Shown here piece by piece: positions 1 through 9,110 of a stretch of DNA of 64,000 nucleotides. Source of the stretch: an uncultured Bacteroidales bacterium. GTDB lineage: Bacteria > Bacteroidota > Bacteroidia > Bacteroidales > UBA932. The stretch covers positions 41,939 through 105,938 of the forward strand of contig CAMVMG010000005.1 in the NCBI GenBank assembly GCA_947168525.1, in the 5' to 3' direction. The notes beneath the pieces were generated by a model, which did not search any database, had not been told where the DNA came from, and saw nothing but the letters and a program-made list of their open reading frames with translations. A program made the position numbers and the translations under genes. Position 1 is the first letter of the stretch. The number at the start of each line of letters is the position of its first letter.

Positions 1-165
1 CTTAAGACCGGCCAGCTCGTTACCCCCTTGAAGTACAAGGGCCTGTGGAGCGGCAGTGATCCCTCCTTCCTCCGTTTTGACGGGAAGATTGACTATTACG
101 ATACAGACGGTCGTCTGGAGCGCACAGAAGACGTTCCGGTTATTCTCCCAGAACGCACCACTTGA
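1..165 (+). CDS. C-terminal end of an unidentified protein (partial)
   Basis: Frame 1 is open from the window edge to a TGA at 163-165, giving 54 residues ending in PVILPERTT. It contains several aromatic and charged residues (GKIDYYDTDGRLER) and no motif I recognise. It converges on the acyltransferase gene and overlaps its 3' end by 26 bp, which is common between convergent genes but also means this reading could be chance. The true gene would extend left of the window. Confidence 0.4.
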   Translation, partial: LKTGQLVTPLKYKGLWSGSDPSFLRFDGKIDYYDTDGRLERTEDVPVILPERTT

Positions 166-1222
166 CCACCGGAATGCGGCGGATCACCTCATAAATAAGC
201 GGTGAAAGGCTGAACACGGCCACCGTCAGAATCACGTACATCGACCACGGCGGCAACTGGGTGTAGGTTTTCATCATATATCCCAAGCTGGCAATGACCA
301 GGTAGTGGACAATGTAAATGCCGTAACTGGAGCGGGTCATATAGCCGGCGAAAGGGCTTGTGCGGTCGAACTTGGCCTTGAACCAGCCCATCATCGCCAG
401 GCACATCAGCCAACCGTAAAGGCAGTTGAGCGGACTGCCCAGATACTGCGGCGAGGTGTTGTCCTGGCCGAAAGTGGTGCCGATGAGGATACCGCCGGCT
501 ATCACGGCGCAGGCCATCAGCGGATTCCAGGCCTTTTCCACCTTCTCCTGCACCTCTTCGTGCGAAAAGACGAAATATCCCAGCAGGAAGGGTATCAGAT
601 AGAACAGCGGCTTGTACAGGTTCCAAAGGCCATCGGCCGATTCCGGGCGGGGATTCCGGACGAGTGTCTGCTCGCCTGCCCAGAATAGTACACCCAGCAG
701 GATGGTCCAGACTATGCCGGCCTTCCCGCACCAGGTCCAGAACTGGTCCTTGCGGTCCAGCGCCCGCACCGCGAGGAGCACCAGGCAAAGCAGCCAGAGC
801 ACCTGGACGAACCAGAGCGGGCCCGTGCCGCTGATAGACCAGATAATCCACATTACGGGCAAAGGAAGTCCGGCCGGAATGTCGGCATTTGCTGCCGCAG
901 AATTGAAATACCCCACCATCCAGTGGAACACGAACAGGCCTATTGTGCCTGGCACCAGCAGTTTCCGCGTGCGGGCCTTGAACCATTCCTTGCCGGAACG
1001 CTTTTCCAGGGCATACCGGGCGCTGATGCCCGCGAGGATGAACAGCATGGGCATGAACCAGGGATACAGGATGTACATCACTACGTCCTGGTACTGCGGT
1101 CCGTCACCGAAGCCGCCGATACCGCCGAAGACCCCCTTGTTGTTGTAGAAATAGATGACGTGGTAGAACAGCACCAGGAGCACCGTTACCCAGCGGAGGT
1201 TGTCTATCCAATGCTTTCTCAT
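140..1222 (-). CDS. Acyltransferase 3 family membrane protein
   Basis: A 360-residue integral membrane protein of the acyltransferase-3 type (OafA/OpgC-like), which transfers acyl groups to sugars or other envelope molecules. The start HWIDNLRWVTVLLVLFYHV carries the family's N-terminal D-x-LR and the first-helix histidine (D7, R10, H21); LFILAGISARYAL follows near residue 65. About ten hydrophobic segments span the rest. The start overlaps the stop of the upstream AbrB-like gene by 4 bp, so the two are probably co-transcribed. The acyl acceptor cannot be inferred. Confidence 0.85.
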   Translation of the reverse strand: MRKHWIDNLRWVTVLLVLFYHVIYFYNNKGVFGGIGGFGDGPQYQDVVMYILYPWFMPMLFILAGISARYALEKRSGKEWFKARTRKLLVPGTIGLFVFHWMVGYFNSAAANADIPAGLPLPVMWIIWSISGTGPLWFVQVLWLLCLVLLAVRALDRKDQFWTWCGKAGIVWTILLGVLFWAGEQTLVRNPRPESADGLWNLYKPLFYLIPFLLGYFVFSHEEVQEKVEKAWNPLMACAVIAGGILIGTTFGQDNTSPQYLGSPLNCLYGWLMCLAMMGWFKAKFDRTSPFAGYMTRSSYGIYIVHYLVIASLGYMMKTYTQLPPWSMYVILTVAVFSLSPLIYEVIRRIPVVKWCVLGE

Positions 1223-1428
1223 TTGGGAAGACCCTCCATCACCTGATCTATCGCGCTTTGGAAGATCTCCGTTTTCAGGAGCGCCATGCCTTTTTGGTCG
1301 CCAAGCAGCAGCAGGGCATCTCCGGGATTGATGTTATACACTTTCCGGGCGTCCCGTGGTATTACGATCTGGCCTTTGTCGCCCACCTTCACCACGCCGA
1401 AGATGTATTTGCCGTCATTTTCTTCCAT
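1219..1428 (-). CDS. AbrB/MazE-type swapped-hairpin DNA-binding protein
   Basis: A 69-residue protein whose centre, VVKVGDKGQIVIPRDARK followed by NINPGDALLLLGD, is the SpoVT/AbrB swapped-hairpin fold: a KGQIVIP-type strand, an R/K helix and a GD turn. It has the length of a small stand-alone regulator or antitoxin. The next gene is an acyltransferase and not a toxin, so a transcriptional regulator is more likely than half of a toxin-antitoxin pair. On the minus strand a -7 box (TATATTTG, at 1455-1462) lies about 25 bp upstream of the start. Confidence 0.8.
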   Translation of the reverse strand: MEENDGKYIFGVVKVGDKGQIVIPRDARKVYNINPGDALLLLGDQKGMALLKTEIFQSAIDQVMEGLPK

Positions 1429-1514
1429 TTGTAGGATTTGTTAGAAATTTCCCACAAATATAACAAATGCAGATTGGATTTCCAAACTCAGTGCGGGTTT
1501 TTGTGAAGAAATGC

Positions 1515-1522
1515 TATTTTTG
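1515..1522 (+). promoter_or_regulatory. Bacteroidota -7 promoter box (TATTTTTG)
   Basis: Matches TAnnTTTG, about 40 bp before the lipoprotein start at 1564. No clear TTTG -33 element is seen at standard spacing, so this is a moderate call. Confidence 0.5.
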
Positions 1523-1563
1523 CAAATTGAAACGTGCAGTAACCTTACTTAATTATCCTTTTT

Positions 1564-2727
1564 ATGAAATTCCATTTTGGACTTTTGCTGCTCCTTCCCT
1601 TGGTCCTGGCCTGTTCCCGGTCTGAATATGACATCTCCGAAGGGGTCAATACGGAAATGACCTTGTTCGAGAATGAAATCTCGATTCCTGTAGGCAGCGT
1701 GGGCCCTTTTACACTGGGTTCCGTGTTCAGCCTTCTGGGAGAGGTGGAAGGCTTAGGCGAAATCCTGGCTGACTATTTAACGGTGGGGCCGGACGGTACC
1801 GTGTATACGGAGGATGCCGGAAGCATTTACAGAGCCAATATCTATGAACTGGAAAAAGAACTGGAAGATCCTGGCGTTCCCCAGTCCCTGGAGGTGGGAA
1901 ACACGTCTTGTTATCTTGGCGGCCTGGTTGGTCTGATGGGCTATTTAGGGATGCGATGCATCAACCAGAAGGCGGTCATTACCGTGGACAATCCGCTCAG
2001 AAGAAAGATCGATGTCTCCTGCAATGCCCACTATTACGTTCTCGGTGGAGACGACGCCGCGATTGTCCCCATTGAAAGCCTGGACAGTTTCACCATCCCG
2101 TCCTACGCCACGGAAGAAGAGCTGACCGAACTGGATATCCCCGGGGATCTGTATAATCCCATCGAAATTTTCGAGCTGGAGGACCTCCGGCTGGAGTTGC
2201 CGGACCATCCCACTTCCCGGATAGTGGATAAGGAAGGAAATCTCTGCGTTTCTGTCAATTACCGGTATTCCTCCGGCATTACGCTTGCCGATGAATTCGA
2301 GCTGCCCCTGGAAGGGTTCTCCCCTGGCCTGATCAATCTTCCCATCGGAGAGTTCAAACTGAAAAAATGTGAATTGTCCCTGGAACTGGAGAGCACCCTT
2401 CCCATCCAGGTGGAGGTGGGCGATATCCAAGTCCTGCTTCCCCGGGAGAACGAAGACCAGGAGGCGGTCGTAGATGAGAACATAAGGATAGCCTCCGGTT
2501 TCACCGTGCAAGGGGGGACGCTGGACAATCCCGCCCTTACGCCCATCAGCCTGACCATCGAGGCGCTGGAAGGGACCCTTCCGGATCTCCCGGAACTGCT
2601 GCTGTCCCTCAAGCTGAAAGCCCAGTCTGGATTGGTGCCCACGCCCCTGTCCACCCGCCAGGGCATCTTTATCAAATCTTCATCGGCCCGTCTAAGCGGC
2701 GGCATCACCATCCTCGGAAGTAAATGA
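1564..2727 (+). CDS. Secreted lipoprotein of unknown function
   Basis: A 387-residue protein with a signal peptide ending in the lipobox LVLAC (Cys17), so it should be lipid-anchored. The rest is rich in acidic residues and alternating hydrophobic strands with no recognised catalytic motif. The stop overlaps the start of the DUF5723 outer-membrane protein (TGA inside ATGATTATG), so the two are translationally coupled and probably act together in the outer membrane. I cannot assign a family with confidence. Confidence 0.8.
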   Translation: MKFHFGLLLLLPLVLACSRSEYDISEGVNTEMTLFENEISIPVGSVGPFTLGSVFSLLGEVEGLGEILADYLTVGPDGTVYTEDAGSIYRANIYELEKELEDPGVPQSLEVGNTSCYLGGLVGLMGYLGMRCINQKAVITVDNPLRRKIDVSCNAHYYVLGGDDAAIVPIESLDSFTIPSYATEEELTELDIPGDLYNPIEIFELEDLRLELPDHPTSRIVDKEGNLCVSVNYRYSSGITLADEFELPLEGFSPGLINLPIGEFKLKKCELSLELESTLPIQVEVGDIQVLLPRENEDQEAVVDENIRIASGFTVQGGTLDNPALTPISLTIEALEGTLPDLPELLLSLKLKAQSGLVPTPLSTRQGIFIKSSSARLSGGITILGSK

Positions 2728-4079
2728 TTATGAAAAAGACAGTTATCCTTCTGGCTGCGTTGCTGCTTGCCGGGGTTTCCATGGCGGCACAAAGTTTTGA
2801 ACCGTCTCTTTTCCTGGACGGATACCGGCTGGGTTACCGGTACAATCCCGCCTTGCAGAACGAGGACAATTTCCTCAGCATCGGGGAGTTTCGGAACCAG
2901 ACACGCAACACGTTCGGGGCGGCCAGCTTCCTGTATCCCCGCGGGGAAGAGGTCGTAACTGCCCTTCATCCCAGCGTTTCGGCCGATGAGTTCCTGGGAA
3001 TCCTTGGGGACAACAACACCCTGGGCGGCAGCATCGACTACAACCTGGTCTCTTACGGATGGCGGAAAGGGGCGTCTTACCAGACGCTGGAAGCCAGTGT
3101 CCGGGCGGCGTATAAGGTGAATGTCCCCAAGGACATTTTTACCATTCTCAAATTGGGCACCGGCGACACCAACTACACGATGGGCGGGTTAAGCCTGGGC
3201 GGAAACGCCCTCGTGGAGCTGGCCTATGGCTATTCCCACCAGGTAGCCGACTGGCTCTCCGTGGGAGCGCGGACCAAGCTGCTTGTGGGTATCGACGCTC
3301 TGGATTACAACGTTTCCCGGATAAACATCCATCTGGCCGGAGACCAGTATCGGCTTGATCTTGAGGCCAGTCTGGACCTCACCAGCCGATGGGGCAAAAT
3401 CCGTCCCAACGAAGAGGGCTATCTGGATTTGACCAGGCTTAGCGCCAAAGACCGATGGAGGCTGCCTTCGGGCGTAGGGCTGGCGATGGACCTGGGCGTA
3501 GTGGTTACCCCCCTGGAAGGGCTTACCCTGTCGGCCTCGCTGCTGGACCTGGGCGGAATGCTATGGTATTATGGCAATGCCGGCCAGTCGCAGGGTACCG
3601 CTGAATTTACTGGCGTGAAGAGCCTCTCTCTGGCCGATATCGAGGCGGGTTCCATCCGGAGCCAGTTCGACGATGTGCTGGACGCCCTGGGCTCCTCGCT
3701 CAAGGTGAAGGCCCTGGAGGGCAGAACGGCGCTGGAATTCATCCCATTCCACGTGAATGCGGGCGTCCGGTATGACCTTCCCTTTTACCGGGCTCTTTCC
3801 ATCGGCGCCACCGGCAACTATCTGCACGTGAGCGGCTTCTCCTATGCCGAAGGCCGGGGTGTCCTAGCCTGGAATCCGTGGAAGTGGCTGGGTATCGCAG
3901 CCAACGCCGGCGGCGGCACCTATGGCGCAGTCTGGGGTGTGGCGGCCAACGTGGCCGTGAAGAAATTCCGTCTCACGGCAGGCTATTCCGACGGCTTCGG
4001 GGGCACGGTCCCATATACAAGCACGCCGCTGGAGCCCAACAACCGGGTGTTCACCCTGGGGCTCACCTACGACCTGTAA
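2724..4079 (+). CDS. DUF5723-type outer-membrane beta-barrel protein
   Basis: A 451-residue protein with a signal peptide (cleavage near SMAAQ) followed by YRLGYRYNPALQ, the N-terminal signature I associate with DUF5723 proteins, and many amphipathic strands. The last residues VFTLGLTYDL end in an aromatic/Leu beta-signal typical of outer-membrane barrels. The start at 2724 overlaps the upstream lipoprotein stop; an in-frame ATG at 2730 (MKKTVILL) gives a cleaner signal peptide and may be the real start. Role unknown; likely an outer-membrane partner of the lipoprotein. Confidence 0.75.
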   Translation: MIMKKTVILLAALLLAGVSMAAQSFEPSLFLDGYRLGYRYNPALQNEDNFLSIGEFRNQTRNTFGAASFLYPRGEEVVTALHPSVSADEFLGILGDNNTLGGSIDYNLVSYGWRKGASYQTLEASVRAAYKVNVPKDIFTILKLGTGDTNYTMGGLSLGGNALVELAYGYSHQVADWLSVGARTKLLVGIDALDYNVSRINIHLAGDQYRLDLEASLDLTSRWGKIRPNEEGYLDLTRLSAKDRWRLPSGVGLAMDLGVVVTPLEGLTLSASLLDLGGMLWYYGNAGQSQGTAEFTGVKSLSLADIEAGSIRSQFDDVLDALGSSLKVKALEGRTALEFIPFHVNAGVRYDLPFYRALSIGATGNYLHVSGFSYAEGRGVLAWNPWKWLGIAANAGGGTYGAVWGVAANVAVKKFRLTAGYSDGFGGTVPYTSTPLEPNNRVFTLGLTYDL

Positions 4080-4173
4080 CCGCAGGTTGGACATCTTCTC
4101 GGAAAACGTATCCGATTGTGTCCGATTTCTGCACTTGCGATAATTTTTCCGAAACCACGACGCAAAGAGGTTT

Positions 4174-5094
4174 TTACGACAGTTTTGCTTTGAGCCGCTG
4201 GCGGGCTTTGGTAACGGAGGCGGGTGAAATCCCCAGAAGGACGGCCTGCTCGGATACGGAGAATTGCAGCTGCGATAGAATATAGGTACGGATATCGCCT
4301 TTTGTCAGGTCGGGATGCGCTTCCCGGAGAGATTCGGACGTAAGGTCACATGAATTTCGGAGCGTCCGTTCCAATTCGGCCCACTCTTCATCCTGAATAT
4401 AGCGGGGCTTGGCACGAAGCTCTTGGAGCAGGTGATTCTGTCCAACGAGCGCATGCATCAGTACATAGGAATCGACTTCGCCATCAGGACCCTCGCCGGC
4501 GTTCGGTACGAATCTCTCCCGCTCATCGTTTCCGGCGCGGATGACCATCAGGAAGGCCCTGACATTCTTCCCCAGGATTTCGCTTACCTGCGGGATACTT
4601 ATCTGGCTTCTGCCACTGGTGCAGGTTGAGGCAAGTCCTAGTGCCACCAGAACGAGTTGATAATAAAGCATTTCGGCATCATTCTCTTGCAGGCCGAAGG
4701 TCTTTGCGATGGCAGAAAGGCTCTCCGCTTTGAAGCCGACGTAAGCATCGATGTAGTCCTTGATGGAAGCGGGTTGCGTCTGTGATTCCATAACTATGGA
4801 GAACAGTTGCGGCTCGTCCATGGCGAACCAGATAAGGGCCATCCCAAAGCCTTTGAATGGAGGATTGAGCAGAAAGCCGTCTCCCACCCGCTTCCGGTAC
4901 AGTTTCCTGGCTTCCTCCCGGACAGCGTCACGGACTCCTTTAATGGATCCGAAAGAAGAGAAGATGGCGTTGGCGCCGCAGCCAAGGCGGGCGCAGATGT
5001 TCCTGGCCGTAAGAAGCGAGGGGCCTCCGGTTCGCACCAAATCAAGGGATGCGGAAAGGATTCTTTCTTTTGTGACAGTAACCGGTCTTGCCAT
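4174..5094 (-). CDS. TetR-type regulator with an added C-terminal helix-turn-helix
   Basis: A 306-residue protein, longer than the usual ~200 for TetR regulators. Residues 5-55 (VTKERILSASLDLV ... FSSFGSIKGVRDAV) form a TetR DNA-binding domain and the middle is helical, as in ligand-binding cores. The last ~55 residues, ending FSVSEQAVLLGISPASVTKARQRLKAKL, form a second HTH resembling the sigma-4/LuxR-like HTH seen at the ends of Bacteroidota regulators. It is divergent from the TonB receptor gene, with shared upstream repeats, so it probably controls that gene and itself. Residue composition gives no clue to the ligand. Confidence 0.85.
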   Translation of the reverse strand: MARPVTVTKERILSASLDLVRTGGPSLLTARNICARLGCGANAIFSSFGSIKGVRDAVREEARKLYRKRVGDGFLLNPPFKGFGMALIWFAMDEPQLFSIVMESQTQPASIKDYIDAYVGFKAESLSAIAKTFGLQENDAEMLYYQLVLVALGLASTCTSGRSQISIPQVSEILGKNVRAFLMVIRAGNDERERFVPNAGEGPDGEVDSYVLMHALVGQNHLLQELRAKPRYIQDEEWAELERTLRNSCDLTSESLREAHPDLTKGDIRTYILSQLQFSVSEQAVLLGISPASVTKARQRLKAKLS

Positions 5095-5120
5095 AATCGA
5101 TGTTCCGTATCAGTTGGGTA

Positions 5121-5234
5121 CAAAAATAAACAAAGGAGCGGGAATGTCCAATCAGATTTTAGGAACTATACGTAATTGTCCATATCTTTGTCCATATCGA
5201 TGTTTATTTCGGAACGCTGGATACGCTAACTTTG
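5121..5234. promoter_or_regulatory. Divergent promoter region with repeated GTCCATAT boxes
   Basis: On the minus strand TATTTTTG (5121-5128) has a TTG 20 bp upstream (5149-5151) and serves the TetR gene. On the plus strand TAACTTTG (5227-5234) serves the TonB receptor; TATCTTTG at 5183-5190 is a second candidate. Two GTCCATAT boxes at 5178-5185 and 5190-5197 are spaced 12 bp apart and a variant GTCCAATC lies at 5146-5153. These are plausible operator half-sites for the divergent regulator (inference). Confidence 0.5.
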
Positions 5235-5247
5235 CAGGCGTAAAAAT

Positions 5248-7647
5248 ATGGACACAATGAAACGACTGATTGTATTGTTAATGATTGCGGCTATGACGCT
5301 TCCCTGCCTGGCAAAGGGCGATTGGAGGGGAAAGGTGGTGGATGAAAAGGGCGAGCCGGTGGCTTATGCCAATGTGGCTGTGCTCTCCAAGGCCGACTCT
5401 ACCGTAGTATGTGGTGTGGTTACTCAGGAGGACGGCACCTTCAATATCGTGACCAGCGAGAAGGACGGCATCATGATGGTGGCCATGCTGGGCTACAAGA
5501 CGTTGTATCTCGCGCCCGTTGACGGAGCTGTGATTACCCTCTCCGATGATGCGCAAATGCTGGAAGGGGCTGTGGCGAGTGCCGTTATGCCCAAAACCAA
5601 GCTTACGGGTGAAGGATTGCAAACAAATGTACGCGGCTCCGTGCTTGAAAACGTGGGCAGTGCGAATGACGTGCTTTCCAAAACGCCGGGACTCATCAAG
5701 GGGCAGAACGGCCTGGAGGTAATTGGCAAGGGCTCGCCGATGGTGTACATCAACGGGCGCCGTGTCAGCGACGCTTCCGAACTGGACCGCTTGCAAAGCA
5801 ATGAGATCCAGAGCGTCGAGGTGATTACCAACCCCGGCGCCCAGTACGATGCCACGGTGCGGGCGGTGGTGCGTATCAAGACCGTCCGACGCAAGGGTGA
5901 TGGTTTCGGCTTCAACCTGAACGCCTCCGATGCACAGTCCTTGAGATGGGCCAGGGGGAATGATCCCTTTGGCGCCCTCAATGTGAACTACCGAACGGGA
6001 GGTCTTGACTTTTTCGGGGGAATCAATTATGCCGGAAATACTTCCCGGCAGGAAAGCTATTTAGAGAAACAGACCTTCGGAAGGACCCCCACGGGGGATG
6101 ACTGGCTTTTCGAGAACAAGGGAACGCTCCTGAATGAATACATCGGCAGCACCCTCTATGGCAACGCCGGCGTGAATTACCAGATTAACGATAACCATTT
6201 CCTTGGTGGCAAGGTTGAGTGGGGAAGGCACCTTACGTATAAAGTCCATACGGAGGTCAATGACAACGTCTTTGAAAACGGTATGCTGACAGACCGCCTG
6301 AACACGATGTCCGACGACACGATGGGGAAACTGATTCCGTACAACCTTGGTGCGAACCTCTATTACAACGGCGTCGTAGCGGGGAAACTGGGTATCGATG
6401 TCAACCTGGACTACTACGGCACCGACGACAGTTCCACATCGGTATCAAAAGAAACTAGCGATATGACACACAACGCCGCCATCAGCAGCGGCAGTAACAA
6501 CGTGGGACGGATGTACGCCGCCAAGGCGGTGCTTTCTTATCCCATTTGGAAAGGGCAGCTGCAGGTGGGGACCGAAGAGACTTTCTCACGCCGCACAGAC
6601 AATTATAAGGTGGAAGGTATCGATATTCCTGCCTCGGAGGCAGCCATTAGAGAGGATAATATTGCCGGGTTTGCCTCTTACGGTTGCTACATGCCCAGTG
6701 TGGGCCAGTTCAGCGCCGGGGTGCGTTATGAATACGTGCATTATGCCTATGAAGATGCCGTAACCCCAGCCAACAATCTTTCCCGTAACTATGGTAACTG
6801 GTTCCCCACCGTTTCCTATGCGGGGGTTATCGGCCAGAAAACCCAGAACCCTATCCAGGTGATGCTCAATTACAGCGCCAAGACGCGCAGGCCCAATTAC
6901 GCCAACCTTTCCGGCGCAATCCGCTATAACAGCCGCTATATCTGGCAGAGCGGGAATGCGGGCCTGCAACCGGAACTGTCCCACAATCTGAGCCTTACGG
7001 CCGTCTGGAAGTGGGTGACATGTATGGTCAATTATACCCGCACGGACGATGCGATTATGACCTGGTCCTCGCCTTACGGAGATGACGGGGTGGTGCTGGT
7101 GAAACCCTGCAACATCGAGACTCCTTACAGGATGATGTCGGCCTTCGTGAACCTTACGCCGACCATCGGGCCCTGGACGATGAATTACACCGTCGGCCTC
7201 CAGCCGCAGTGGCTCACTATCAACGCTCCAGATCCGCGCGAGGCTACCGGCATCCGCGTGACGACCTTCAACGACAAGCCCATCTTCTTTGCGCAGCTGC
7301 AGAATACCGTCACCGTGAAAGGCGGCTGGCAGTTCGAGTTGGGCGGTATGGTGCAGTCCAAGGGCTACACGCAGAACCTGTATCTGCGGAATGCCTACGT
7401 GGACATCACGGCCGCCATCCAGAAGACCCTGCTTGCCGACGGCTCGCTGGTCCTGCGCCTGGAGGGGGCCGACCTGGCAGGCCTGGCCCACTACGACGTG
7501 GACTCCGACTTCGGCAGTCATACCATCATGCAGACAAACCTGCTGGATACGCAGAGAGTCAAACTCTCTGTCCGTTACAGCTTCAACACCGCTCAAAGCA
7601 AGTACCGCGGCACTGGTGCCGGCTCCGACAGCAAGTCCAGAATGTAG
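5248..7647 (+). CDS. TonB-dependent outer-membrane receptor (OMP_b-brl_3 type)
   Basis: A 799-residue outer-membrane protein. After a signal peptide comes a carboxypeptidase-regulatory-like domain (WRGKVVDEKGEPVAYANV, residues ~26-105), then a plug domain (NDVLSKTPGLIKGQNGLEVI ... VYINGRRV) and a long barrel ending in RYSFNT. This order is that of the PF14905-type receptors common in Bacteroidota, which import or sense an unknown substrate. There is no SusD partner downstream. An ATG at 5257 (MKRLIVLL) is an equally good start. The divergent TetR-type gene suggests ligand-responsive expression. Confidence 0.85.
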   Translation: MDTMKRLIVLLMIAAMTLPCLAKGDWRGKVVDEKGEPVAYANVAVLSKADSTVVCGVVTQEDGTFNIVTSEKDGIMMVAMLGYKTLYLAPVDGAVITLSDDAQMLEGAVASAVMPKTKLTGEGLQTNVRGSVLENVGSANDVLSKTPGLIKGQNGLEVIGKGSPMVYINGRRVSDASELDRLQSNEIQSVEVITNPGAQYDATVRAVVRIKTVRRKGDGFGFNLNASDAQSLRWARGNDPFGALNVNYRTGGLDFFGGINYAGNTSRQESYLEKQTFGRTPTGDDWLFENKGTLLNEYIGSTLYGNAGVNYQINDNHFLGGKVEWGRHLTYKVHTEVNDNVFENGMLTDRLNTMSDDTMGKLIPYNLGANLYYNGVVAGKLGIDVNLDYYGTDDSSTSVSKETSDMTHNAAISSGSNNVGRMYAAKAVLSYPIWKGQLQVGTEETFSRRTDNYKVEGIDIPASEAAIREDNIAGFASYGCYMPSVGQFSAGVRYEYVHYAYEDAVTPANNLSRNYGNWFPTVSYAGVIGQKTQNPIQVMLNYSAKTRRPNYANLSGAIRYNSRYIWQSGNAGLQPELSHNLSLTAVWKWVTCMVNYTRTDDAIMTWSSPYGDDGVVLVKPCNIETPYRMMSAFVNLTPTIGPWTMNYTVGLQPQWLTINAPDPREATGIRVTTFNDKPIFFAQLQNTVTVKGGWQFELGGMVQSKGYTQNLYLRNAYVDITAAIQKTLLADGSLVLRLEGADLAGLAHYDVDSDFGSHTIMQTNLLDTQRVKLSVRYSFNTAQSKYRGTGAGSDSKSRM

Positions 7648-7691
7648 GTCTGATAATACTATCAAATTCTATAAAGTCCATAAAGAATACA

Positions 7692-7699
7692 TACCTTTG
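7692..7699 (+). promoter_or_regulatory. -7 promoter box (TACCTTTG)
   Basis: A perfect TAnnTTTG, 28 bp before the preferred ATG (7728) of the GNAT gene. Confidence 0.5.
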
Positions 7700-7727
7700 A
7701 CCGTCGACATATCGAAATTGGGTGAAA

Positions 7728-8885
7728 ATGAAAATAAGACTTGAAAGAACAGAAGACTACCGCGAGGTTGAGATCCTCACGCGCGAGGCTTTTTGGAATG
7801 TATATCGGCCGGGATGCACGGAGCACTTTGTCCTGCATTGTTACAGGGAGAATCCTGACTTCATTCCGGAATTGGACTTCGTGATGGAGGATGACGGGCG
7901 CATTATGGGCCATGTGATGTTTTCCAAGGCCGAATTGGTCTTGGACGATGGAAGCCGTAAACCTTCCTGGACCTTCGGCCCCATCAGCATTCATCCCGAT
8001 TATAAGCGTAAAGGATACGGCTTGCGACTTCTGAAGTATGCTTTGTCGAAGGCCCGTGAAAGGGGTATCGGATTCCTTTGCATGGAAGGGAACATCGATT
8101 TTTACAGAAACGCGGGATTCTCGCTTGCAAGCGGCTTCGGTATTCACTATCACGACTTTCCAAAGGATAACGAGGTCCCTTTCTTCCTGGCCCAGGAACT
8201 GATTCCCGGCTGGCTTAAGGCAAATGGCATAGAAGAAGCGACGTATTGTCCTCCAAAGGGTTATTTTGTTGCCGATGAGAATCCGGATGCATTTGAAGCG
8301 TTCGAGGCCACCTTTCTGGCAAAGGAGAAAATGCGCCTTCCCGGTCAGCTGTTCTACGACGGAGTCATGGAAACTGGCCGGATTATTCTCCGCCCCTGGC
8401 GGGACAGCGATGCTTCGGCGCTGTTTAAGTGGGCGTCGGATCCCGATGTCGGCCCTCGGGCTGGTTGGGCTCCGCACCAGTCCGTAGAGGAGAGCCTGGA
8501 GGTTATCCGGACAGTCTTTTGTGACGCCACCAACACCTGGGCCATAGAACTTATAGAAGCCGGAGAAGTTATAGGCGCAATGGGCTACGGCCCGTCGTGC
8601 GAATGCAATCTCCCCGCCCGGGAAGGAGAGCCACTTATTGGTTATTGGATTGCAAAACCATATTGGAACAGGGGCATTTGCACAGAAGCGCTGGGGCTGA
8701 TGATTGAACATATCCGGTGTAGGACTGATATCAAATCCCTTATATCCGGACATTTCATTGATAATCCGGCCAGCGGGCGCGTCATGGAAAAATGCGGTTT
8801 CGTCCCAACTGGAGAAACCGTCATTGACGATACCCAGTATCAAGGCGCCAATCGGCCCATAAGAGTGCTTCGCTTAAAACTATAA
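7728..8885 (+). CDS. Tandem GNAT acetyltransferase (two different GNAT domains)
   Basis: About 385 residues containing two acetyl-CoA-dependent N-acetyltransferase domains. The first (~1-165) has the pyrophosphate-binding loop region HPDYKRKGYGLRLLKYAL and FYRNAGF, as in YhbS-like enzymes. The second (~215-385) begins RIILRPWRDSDASALFKWASDPDVG and carries YWNRGICTEALGLMIEH and NPASGRVMEKCGF, as in RimJ/RimL-type enzymes. I use ATG 7728 rather than the GTG at 7722 because ATG gives a normal start and better promoter spacing. Substrates are unknown; such fusions may act on antibiotics, peptides or small amines. Confidence 0.85.
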   Translation: MKIRLERTEDYREVEILTREAFWNVYRPGCTEHFVLHCYRENPDFIPELDFVMEDDGRIMGHVMFSKAELVLDDGSRKPSWTFGPISIHPDYKRKGYGLRLLKYALSKARERGIGFLCMEGNIDFYRNAGFSLASGFGIHYHDFPKDNEVPFFLAQELIPGWLKANGIEEATYCPPKGYFVADENPDAFEAFEATFLAKEKMRLPGQLFYDGVMETGRIILRPWRDSDASALFKWASDPDVGPRAGWAPHQSVEESLEVIRTVFCDATNTWAIELIEAGEVIGAMGYGPSCECNLPAREGEPLIGYWIAKPYWNRGICTEALGLMIEHIRCRTDIKSLISGHFIDNPASGRVMEKCGFVPTGETVIDDTQYQGANRPIRVLRLKL

Positions 8886-8954
8886 AACCACGGCTTGCCG
8901 GATGCCGGATCCGTGCTTCTGCAAAACTTCCGGTACCGGTCCGGGGTTATTCTT

Positions 8955-9110
8955 TTATTTCACGGGATAACGGATTACGGTCCTCAGCTTGTCCATGGAG
9001 GTTTTCCTCGGATCGGAAAGGTAAATCTCATGATGCCGGCGCGCACCATCAATCGCAAAGCTGAAGCCCTGTTGAGCCGCAAAAGCCTTCATCCTGCCGA
9101 TAGTAGCTAG
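8955..9110 (-). pseudogene. C-terminal remnant of a GyrI-like domain protein
   Basis: Read on the minus strand this encodes a ~50-residue tail, LATIGRMKAFAAQQGFSF ... HHEIYLSDPRKTSMDKL ... IRYPVK. The HHEIYLSDPR-x-T-x-x-KL pattern is the hallmark C-terminus of GyrI-like small-molecule-binding proteins (normally ~200 residues). It begins at the stop codon of the adjacent membrane-protein gene, as if a deletion joined that gene to the GyrI tail. A short ORF from Met 9092 could still be translated. It fills most of the 8886-9106 gap. Confidence 0.6.

Noticed and set aside
1219..1428. Antitoxin of a toxin-antitoxin pair
   Set aside because: The coupled gene is an acyltransferase and there is no toxin beside it.
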